This document shows, one piece after another, positions 17,820 through 26,600 of a DNA stretch of 47,573 nucleotides. Below the pieces are notes generated by a model. The model had not been told where the DNA came from. It was given only the letters and a program-made list of their open reading frames with translations, and did not search any database. The DNA lies in contig CP070691.1 in the NCBI GenBank assembly GCA_020353195.1, positions 2,232,987-2,280,559 of the forward strand. Direction: 5' to 3'. The position numbers and the translations under genes are program-made. The stretch is from Phycisphaerales bacterium (GTDB lineage Bacteria > Planctomycetota > Phycisphaerae > UBA1845). Position 1 is the stretch's first letter, and every line of letters starts with the position of its first letter.

Positions 17820-19220
17820 ATGATCCAGGGCTTCGCAATGTGTGCAGTGATTTGCGCCGCGTTCATCTGTCCGAGCGGCATGGCAGACGAGCCCCTGCCG
17901 ATCTACGGGCCGAGTGTCATCATCGACCCGAGCTTCTCCTACTACCGCAACCGTACGGTGCAGAGCATCGCCGCGGAAGTGCGCGCGAATGGCTATACCA
18001 TCGTGCGCTACGTTTTGACGGCCGACAGCAACCTCGATCCCGCCCTGGTCAGCGCTTTCCAGCGCGAGAATATCGGCGTGTGGTACCTGACCTTCGGCAA
18101 CGGCACGTATTCAACAAAGGACCTGCCGGAGGGCTGGCAGGCCTGGAAAATGGTGACTCGAACCGACTTGGAGGGCGGGTCCCACAGCGACGGCTTCACG
18201 CGTCTGTGCCTGAACAATTCGAGCTATCGCAGCTGGAAGAAATCACAGATCGCGCGGACGCTTGCACGCTGCCCGTTCCAGGGCGTGGACATCGCCGAAC
18301 CGCATTGGCCGGAGTACCCCGGTGTCGAGAGCCCCGCGTATGCCTGCTTCTGTCCGTCGTGCCTAGCGGCGTTTCAAAAGATGTTCCCCGGCGAGACAGC
18401 CCTGCCCAACATAATCGACGCCGGATCGCCGAGAAGTCCAGCGCGAAACCCGGGATTGTGGACCAAATGGCTTGCGTTTCGACAGACCTCTCTAACCACC
18501 TTCCTCGATGATCTGGTTAACGGGCACGACGGCGTTCGCGAAGAAGCACCAGGCGTAAAAGTGTCGGTCTGGACGCTGGCCTTGGCCGGCAAGGATGGCA
18601 TGCGCAGCGTTCAAGAGGACAGCGGCGAGGACGCCTGCCAGATCGTCGGCGTCGTCAAACCAGACCTGCACTGCCTGCAGACCCATTGGCCGGACTGGCT
18701 GCGGCCGGATCTCAAACCCCACTACGTCGACGCCTATGCCCCGTTCATTCAGCAAATTCGCCGTGTCGCTCCGAACCTGCCGTTGATGATCCAGGCCGAC
18801 ATCGGCTCGAAGCAGGAGAACAGGAGATCATGGGAGTGGATCAAGGCGTTTGAGCGGGCGTGTGCTCGTCTGGGAGCCGACAGTACGACCCTTTACGAGT
18901 ACTCTCTGGGCCGGTACATGTACACCGATCCACCGCGCATCACGGAGGTCCGCACGCACGGCAAGCGGCTGGAGCTTCGCTTCACGAAGCGGCTCGAAGC
19001 CTCGTCGGCGGCCGATGTGAGTCACTATCAACTTGCCCCGGGCACCATCGTTGGTGCCGAGGTGGACGGCAATCTCGTCCTCTTGTCCGTGACGGGCGTC
19101 GAGCCCGGCACGCCAAGTGTGCTCACTGCTCGTGGTCTCGCCGACGCCCCCGATCGGCGGTTCTTTCACGATCATCCCCTCACGGTGCTGAGGTCACAGA
19201 CGGTTCGCTTCACATTCTGA
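17820..19220 (+). CDS. Exported barrel-like protein with C-terminal Ig-like domain
   Basis: The 466-residue protein starts at ATG 17820 with a signal peptide (MIQGFAMCAVICAAFICPSG, cleaved near MADE). The main part resembles a glycoside-hydrolase-type barrel: YGPSVIIDPSFSYYRNRTVQ, GYTIVRYVLTADSNLDPALV, IGVWYLTFGNGTY, GVDIAEPHWPEYPGVESPAY and LMIQADIGSK. A small Cys pair, CFCPSCLAAFQ, sits where putative family-14/GHL-like barrels have a metal or loop site. From about residue 375 the segment ITEVRTHGKRLELRFTKRLE, followed by VSHYQLAPG and VLTARGLAD, matches SbsA-type bacterial Ig-like domains. The gene follows the 15475 gene by 146 bases on the same strand. Function is unknown. Confidence 0.6.
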   Translation: MIQGFAMCAVICAAFICPSGMADEPLPIYGPSVIIDPSFSYYRNRTVQSIAAEVRANGYTIVRYVLTADSNLDPALVSAFQRENIGVWYLTFGNGTYSTKDLPEGWQAWKMVTRTDLEGGSHSDGFTRLCLNNSSYRSWKKSQIARTLARCPFQGVDIAEPHWPEYPGVESPAYACFCPSCLAAFQKMFPGETALPNIIDAGSPRSPARNPGLWTKWLAFRQTSLTTFLDDLVNGHDGVREEAPGVKVSVWTLALAGKDGMRSVQEDSGEDACQIVGVVKPDLHCLQTHWPDWLRPDLKPHYVDAYAPFIQQIRRVAPNLPLMIQADIGSKQENRRSWEWIKAFERACARLGADSTTLYEYSLGRYMYTDPPRITEVRTHGKRLELRFTKRLEASSAADVSHYQLAPGTIVGAEVDGNLVLLSVTGVEPGTPSVLTARGLADAPDRRFFHDHPLTVLRSQTVRFTF

Positions 19221-19302
19221 GTCAAGCGCGGCGCCTTGGCGACTCCGGAGAAATGCAAAACCCCAACTCTACGCGTCCATTGTGTCGAGCCGCAAGCGGC
19301 GA

Positions 19303-19337
19303 GACCACCGCGGGACGCGGTGGTCAAACTGACCACC
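19303..19337 (+). promoter_or_regulatory. Overlapping alternative hairpins, attenuator-like
   Basis: GACCACCGCG (19303-19312) pairs perfectly with CGCGGTGGTC (19316-19325) around a GGA loop, giving a 10-bp stem. The right arm's GGTGGTC (19319-19325) can instead pair with a second GACCACC at 19331-19337 around AAACT. The two structures exclude each other. No T run follows, so a simple intrinsic terminator is doubtful. The element lies 83 bases after the 17820 gene stop and 120 bases before the radical SAM gene start. Confidence 0.5.
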
Positions 19338-19456
19338 AGTAAGACAGGCCGAGGGCTCGCACGCGCAAGCGGTGCCAAAGAAACAGATTCCTCATCCCCA
19401 TAGACAAAGCAAGTAACAGGGGAGTATCCTCGAGGAAAAGGACCTGACGACCTGAG

Positions 19457-20344
19457 ATGAGCGACGGCGACCAAGTACCATTGTTCGATCTGGGCGAAAC
19501 ACCGCCCCCCGTGAGGCGCTTCGGCGGCCAAGATGTCGTCGTACGCGAGGTGCGATGCAAGAGTCTGCTGAACCGTTGCAGAATCGATGACTACTCCTTC
19601 AACTGCTACGTCGGTTGCGGCCACGGCTGCAAGTACTGCTACGCGCGGTTCATGCAGCGGTTCCATCCCCACGCTGAGGAATGGGGCAAGTTCGTGGACG
19701 TCAAGATCAACGCCGTTGAGGTCCTGGCCCGACAATTGCGCAGGCTCAAGCCCGGGCAAGTGTTCACGTGCAGCGCCTGCGACGGGTGGCAACCCGTTGA
19801 GCAGCACTACCGGCTGACGCGTGAATGTTGTCGGCTACTTCTGAATGCCGGCTTCCGCCTGAGCATCCTGACCAAAAGCCGGCTCGTCCTGCGGGATCTG
19901 GACATCTTCGGCGGCCACAACGTTCGACTGGGCGTCACGATCACGACGCCCGACGAATCGTGGGCCCGGATCTGGGAGCCTTCGGCGTCATCCGTCTCGG
20001 ACAGGGTGGACGTCCTCCGCCAAGCGAAGAAGGCCGGTCTGGAAACGGCTATCATGTTCGGCCCGCTCCTGCCGAAGATCAGCGATACCGATGAGGCGCT
20101 GGCGGAACTCTTCGCCTTGGCGGCCGATACCGACGTTGGCCAGGTCTGGACCGACATGCTGAACCCGCGCCCCCGCGTCTGGCCCAGTGTCCAGCAAGTG
20201 CTGCAACACCACCGCCCCGACTTGTACGAGCATTATCGCCGCCTGATGTTCGACTCAGCCCATCGCCGCGCGTACCAGCGTCAGCTTGACGGACGCGTCC
20301 GCCGAGCGGCCAAGAACGCCGGCCTGGCCAACCGGTTGACCTGA
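19457..20344 (+). CDS. SplB-like radical SAM protein (COG1533 type)
   Basis: The 295-residue cytoplasmic protein contains a radical SAM cluster motif CxxxCxxC (Cys54, Cys58, Cys61) in NCYVGCGHGCKYCYARF, binding a 4Fe-4S cluster and S-adenosylmethionine. Later blocks fit the family related to spore photoproduct lyase and Rv2578c: FTCSACDGWQPVE, FRLSILTKSRLVLRDLD, VRLGVTITTPDESWARIWEP, SDRVDVLRQAKKAGLETAIM and FGPLLPKISDT. True spore photoproduct lyase is not expected in this lineage, so the reaction is unknown and a role in DNA repair is only possible. The ATG has GAGGAAAAGGA about 14 bases upstream, a loose ribosome site. Confidence 0.85.
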   Translation: MSDGDQVPLFDLGETPPPVRRFGGQDVVVREVRCKSLLNRCRIDDYSFNCYVGCGHGCKYCYARFMQRFHPHAEEWGKFVDVKINAVEVLARQLRRLKPGQVFTCSACDGWQPVEQHYRLTRECCRLLLNAGFRLSILTKSRLVLRDLDIFGGHNVRLGVTITTPDESWARIWEPSASSVSDRVDVLRQAKKAGLETAIMFGPLLPKISDTDEALAELFALAADTDVGQVWTDMLNPRPRVWPSVQQVLQHHRPDLYEHYRRLMFDSAHRRAYQRQLDGRVRRAAKNAGLANRLT

Positions 20345-20678
20345 ACCCCCCACCGCCATGCCTGGGATCCTCTTGGGGATCATCGATGCCCGCCCCCCGC
20401 TCCCGAGAGTGCGGCTGATCAGGCCAACACGGCTCCCCTCGTCGCACGCGCGTCCACCACCGGAGGACTCGACAGAACCCCGCCGGACCGGTTGTTACCC
20501 AGGTGTTACGCAACTTTCACGCCGGATTCGCATAAGAAACCTGGAACCCGAGGCGGCGCAGCGCCGTCTAAGCACTGGACTGCGTAGCCGGTCTGTCCCT
20601 CAAGAGACGGGGCGCGGACATGTATTTCGTGCGTCCACGGTGTCGACCATTCCCCTCACACGTCCAGGAGTAAGCAAG
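20345..20678. other. Leader region of the giant macroglobulin gene
   Basis: About 330 bases lie between the radical SAM stop and the ATG of the macroglobulin gene. The frame of the large gene is open upstream to 20358, but its translation there is Arg/Pro-rich and not domain-like. No clear promoter or structured RNA is seen. Confidence 0.4.
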
Positions 20679-23600
20679 ATGTTGCGAGCGAATCTAGGGT
20701 CGATTGCGCTGTTGAGTCTGGTTGCCCCCCTACCGCTCTCGGCCGGCGAGAAACCGCACCCGTCCGCCGGACCGGAGATCGCCATCACGCACGCGCTGCA
20801 CGCTCGCGAATACGAGCGGGCTGTCGAACTCGTCGATGCCGCCCTGCCGGCGGCAGAAACCGCCGACCGCGAGCACTTCATGTACTACCGCGGACTGGCG
20901 CTGCTGCATGCCGGACGGCACGAGGACGCACTTCAGCAGTTCGCCGAGCAGCTCGAGCAGTTCCCCGACGGTCCGTGGGCCCCCAAGGCCCGCTTTCGCA
21001 AGGCCGACGCTCACGTGGCGCTCAAGCAGTTCGAGGCGGCCGAGCGTATCTACGGAGATTGCGTGCGCGCGCTGGTCGGCGAGGGACGCAGGGCCGAGAT
21101 CGCCAAAGTGTATCTCGAATTCGCTGAGGAATACTACAGCCCGCCGGAAGCTCTCACCAAGCCCGACTACCAGCGCGCCCGCGGCTTCTACGAACGGGCC
21201 CTCGAGCTGGAGCCCGGCGAGGCACTACGCGACGAAATCCTCTACAAACGCGCCTTGTGCAACCACATGCTCGAGGAATGGGCCACCGCCGTCTCTCAGT
21301 ACGAACAGTACCTCATCATCTTCGACCCTGACTACCGCGCCCTGGAGAAGCAGCGGCGGCAGAACGCACCGCTGCCCGCGGCCGCGCGGCAGACCGGCAA
21401 GCGCAGGCTCGCCGCCCGTCTGGGGCTCGCCCAGAGCCGATTCTTCATGGGCAACATGATCGACGCCCGTCGGGCATGCCAGGACCTGCTCACGCTCCTG
21501 GACAAGGCCGGCAAAGACCGGGAGCGATCCCAGGAAACGACCGACATCTGGATCAAAGCCACGTACCTGCTCGCGAAGACCTACGGCATCCCCGAGCCGC
21601 CGGACGCAGAATCGCTCGCCCTTGGCGTCCAGACGCTCGAGAAGCTGCTGCACGCGCATCCTGCGGCGAAGCAAGCCATTCAGGCGGCGCACGACATTGG
21701 TGCGGCCTACGCCCACCTTGGCCGAAACGATGAGGCCATCACGGCATTCCGGGCACTGCTGGAACGAGACGCCATCGACCCCAATACAGACGAAACGCGC
21801 AAGCTCGCCGAGCAGCTCTCGCAGGACGCGCTATTCCAGATCGGGCAACTGTATTTCGGGCAGAAGAAGTACAAGGAGGCCATCGACGAGTGGAATCAAT
21901 ACGTCGCCCGCTACCCGGCCGGCCCGCTCTGGTCCGCCGCTCAGCAGGCGATCGTGAATGCCGAGTACAAAATAGGCGCCGACGCAGCTGCCGAGAAGCA
22001 GTACGACGCGGCCCGTGAGGCCTGGACGCGCTTTCTGCAGGAATACCCACTCGACAACCGCGCCCCCGGCATCCTGTTTGCCTTCGGCTCGATGGCCTAC
22101 GCCGAGCAGCGCGAGCACGAGAAGGCCGGCGACAAGCCCGACTGGAACCAGCCGATCGCACACTGGGAGCGGCTGGTGAACAAGTTCCCGAAGACCGAGG
22201 AAGCCGGCCAGGCCCAGTTCGAGATCGGCCGGGTCCTGGAGGACAAGATTCAGGACCTCGACGCGGCGATCAAAGCCTATCGCAAGCTGGACTGGTCGGA
22301 CTGGGCCGCCCGCGCCAAACAGCGCATCGCCGAGATGCAGGCCACGCGGCTACTCGTGCGCACCGAGCGCAGCTTCCGCGCGGACGAGCCGGCCAAAGTC
22401 CGTGTCGACGTGCGCAACATCGACAAGGTCAGCGTCAAGCTCTATCGCATCGACATGCAAGACTACTTTCGCAGGAGCCACACGGTCGGCGGCGTGGAGC
22501 GGCTGGACCTGCTGCTGATCGATCCCGATCAGACGATCGAGGTTCCCATCGACGCATTCGCGACCTACAAGCCGATCACGCAGGAGATCGAGATACCGTT
22601 CGAAGGCCCCGGCGTCTACGCCGTCAACGTCAGCAACGAGACCGGCGAAAAGGAGCCACCGGGCGGCGGGCCGATTCAGCGCGTTGAGGCGACCACGCTG
22701 GTGATCCGCTCGAACATCGACGTGATCATCAAAAGCTCGCGCCGGCAGCTGCTCGTCTTCGCCCAGGACATGAGCACACAAGAGCCGGCCGGGGGCGTCA
22801 AGATCCTTGTCTCCGACGGCGGCAAGATGCGCTTTGAAGGTCAGACCGGCGAAGACGGCGTCTGGCTGTCGAAGTCGAAAGACCTGAAGGATCTCGGGCA
22901 GCTTTCCGTCCTCGCCCTGCGCGACGAGCACGTTGCCGGCAACGCGCTATCGCTGCAAGGGCTGGAGTTTTCGACCGGTTTGCAGGCCCGCGGCTACATC
23001 AACACCGACCGGCCCGTCTATCGCCCAGGCGAGGCCGTCAACATCTGCGGCATTCTGCGCGAAGTCAAAGACGGGCAATACTGCCTGCCGACGCAGCCGG
23101 AGGACGAGCGGCTCGGCTGGAAGCTGGACGTCGTCGACGCCAAAGGCCGCGTGCTCCGAACCGAGCCGGTCAGCCTCAGCGACTTCGGCTCGTTCGCCAC
23201 GCAGTTCCGCGTCGCCGATGACGGGCCCACCGGCGAGTACAAGCTCATCGTGCGGCGGCCGGAGGGGCCGACGTTCACCGGACGCTTTAACGTGCAGGTG
23301 TACGAGGTGCCCAAGGCCCTGCTGCGCTTCGAGTTCGACGAGCCCGTTGTCATGCGCGGCGACAAGATCAAGGGCAGCCTGGTCGCGACGTACACGTACG
23401 GCGAGCCGGTGGTCGGCAAGACCGTCGAATACAACATGCAGCTATGGACTGGTGAGCCGCTGAACCGCGTGGGCGTCACCGACGAGGAAGGCAAAGTCGC
23501 GTTCGAGTTCGACTCGACGCTGTTCCCGGAAGAAGGCGGCGTGCTGCTCCAGGCTCGCCAGGCCGACCTCGAAATCGCAACGTCCGGCACCGTGTTCATC

Positions 23601-26600
23601 GCCGTGCGGGCTTTCCGGGCCACCGTGAAGACGGTTCGACGTGAGGCGGTGTTCCTGGCGGAGGAGCCGGTCGAGGTGACGGTCGAGACCAAGAACCTCA
23701 AGGGCGAGCCGATCGCCAAGGACATGACGCTCACCGCCTTGCTGCGGACGCACAGCTGGACGGAGACCAAGGTCGCATCGGCCGAGGTGCACACTGATGA
23801 GAAGACCGGCGTCGGACGCGTGACCCTCCGCCTGGACAAGGGCGGCACGTACGTGCTGCGGGCCGAGGGCAAGGATCGCTTCGGCCACGTCGTGCTGGCC
23901 GAGGCGCAGATCCTGGTGTCCGACGACGAAGACAGGACGCGGCTGCGGCTCTTCAGCGACCGCCAGCACTACAAGGTCGGCGAGACGATTGACCTGAGCA
24001 TGCACTCACGGCTCGGTGAGCAGGAAAGGCAGGGAGACCAGGAACCGCGGGCTTCAGCCGGTTCGCGAGGCACCGCGCCGGCGTTTCTGGCGCTGGTCAC
24101 CTATGAAGGCGACGAGATCATCGGCTACCGCACCGTCCGCATCGCCCCTGGTCACAACCCGCTGCAAATCCCGGTCGAGAACGCCCACTTCCCGAACTTC
24201 GCGGTCGGCGTGGCCGTCATGGAGCCGGGCGCGACGGACGTCTCGCACGCCACCAGACGTGGTCGCCTGCACTCGGCCACTCGCGAGTTCACCGTCGAGC
24301 GACAGCTCACCATCACCCTCAAGCCCGACAAAGAGACCTATCACCCGCGCGAGGAGCTTACTCTTGACGTCACCGTGACAGACCAGCAGGGCAACCCGGT
24401 TGAGGCCGAGGTCGGCCTGGCAATGATCGACAACGCCCTGCTCTCGCGCTACCCGGACCCGACGCCGCACATCGTGAGCTTTTTCCAGGAAGGCGCCCAT
24501 CGCCGCGCCGCGCTGCGGACCGAGACAAGCTGCACGTTCCGCTACAACGCCCGGACACGCGCGATGGTCACGGAACTCCTGGCCGAAGCCCGGCGGGAAG
24601 CCGAAGAGGCCGCGCGCTACGCACTGGCTCCTGCCGCAGTTGGGGGCACGCCAGATGCTTCGGTGAGTTACTCGATTCCATTCCGAGTTTACCCACTCAG
24701 CCACAGGGACGCGGGCGAGATGCGTGATGTCCTAGAGAGGTTGTTCTCCGGAAGCCGGCGCAAGGAGGGCAGCGCCTCGAGCGACCGAATCGCGCCGCGG
24801 ATCGAGGTCGATTCGCGCTCGAACTCGCTCCTCGTCTCCGGCGATCCGCGCCTGCTGGAGCAAATCGCTGTGATCGCCCGGCAACTCGACTCGCCCGCAT
24901 CCTGGACTGCGAGTAGTGACACCGCGTTGCGTGACCTGCAAGTCGAGCGCGGACCGATGATGGCGGCATTAGCACCTGAGTTCTTGCTGGAAGAAGGAGC
25001 CGGACACGCGTGGTCCTTCACAAGGGGGGGCGACTTCTCCTACGCCGCCCAGTTCCTTCCCAGTGACGATCTCATGCGCCAAGGCCTGGGTGGTAGCGCT
25101 CGCGGCATGGTGTTCCGGGCCGGTCGACCCGCGCAGCAGGCTCAGCAGCAACTCGCCCAGAGCGCGCTGCAGTTGGGTGAAACCTACGACTTCGAACAAT
25201 ACGGACGCCTCTCCTACGGCTACTCGGTTCCGGGCGCCGAGAGGTACGCCGGCCGGCGCGGCGTGCAGCGCGCGCTGCGCGACAAGACTGCCCAAGTGCG
25301 CGCCAAACTCGCCAACGTGGCACCGCGCGATATCCCCGCCATCGGAGCAGAGCTCAACACGTTTGTCCGCGAGGCGCCGCCACGGACCTACTTCCCCGAA
25401 GTGGCGTACTGGAACCCGCGCATCACGACCGACGCCGACGGCAAGGCTACGGTCAAGATCATCGTGCCGGACTCGAGCACGAAGTGGAAGTTCATCGCCC
25501 GTGGGGCCACGCCCGAGACTCTGGTCGGCCGCGGAGAAGCCCAGGTGCTCAGCAAGCATGACTTCTTCGTCGAGCTGATCACACCGTCAACGCTGATCGA
25601 GGGCGACAAGTTCCAGCCGCGCGCGACAGTGCACTGCCTGACGCCCTACGAGGGCAAGGTCGACGTGACGCTGCGCGCCAGCCGACGAGGCGACGCGCAA
25701 TCCGAGGGCGAAGCGCAACCGGCGGATTATCAGCCCCAGACCCGTACGATCGACGTGAAGGGCACCGGGACGTTTGACGTGACCTTTGATGCGCTGACGG
25801 TCGGCGAGCCCGGCGAGATCGTGTTCGACCTGTCGGCCCAGACGCAAGAGCAGGTGTCGGAGACGGATAAGCGCAAGCTCGGCGACGTGACGGTATGCGA
25901 CGTACCGATCCGACCATGGGGCATGGCGATCGAGGCCCATGCGGCCGGCGTCGGGCAGGACACCGATTTCGTCGAGATCGAGCTGCCGCCCGTTACCGAC
26001 CCACAGCGTGAATACCACGACGTGCAACTGACGGTGGCCGTCGGGCCCAGCATGCAGCGCTGGCTGATCGAGGAGGCGCTCGAAAGCGGGCCGCGCTGGC
26101 ATTACATCGAGCACCAATTGGCCGCCAGCCGCATCGCCCCGCCGCGGACGCACGCCGATACGGCCTCGTCGCTGCTGGCTTGCCTGCACGCGGCGGATTA
26201 CGTGCGGTCGCAGGACACACCGTCGAGCGCGGATGTGCGCGTGCTCGACGAGCGCGTCGCGGGGCTCATCGCGCAGCTTCTGGCCACCCAGGACGAGAAC
26301 GGCGGGTGGACGTGGTGCGGCAAGGGGCGCGAGGCCGATCCCTGGACGTCAGCCTGCGTGGCGTGGGCACTCGGCAAGGCCCGGCACAACGGGCATCCGG
26401 TGGCCGACCAGGCCGTGCAGAAGCTCGTCAACTACCTGCGCAAGGTTTTCGCAGACGCCAACCCCAGCCAGTACGAGCTGAAGGCGACCGTGCTGCACGG
26501 GCTGTCGTGGTTCGATACGGTGGATTTCGCGCACGTCAACCGCCTGCACCGCAGCCGTGAGAACCTCAGCAACGCCGCCCTCGGACACCTGGCCCTCACA

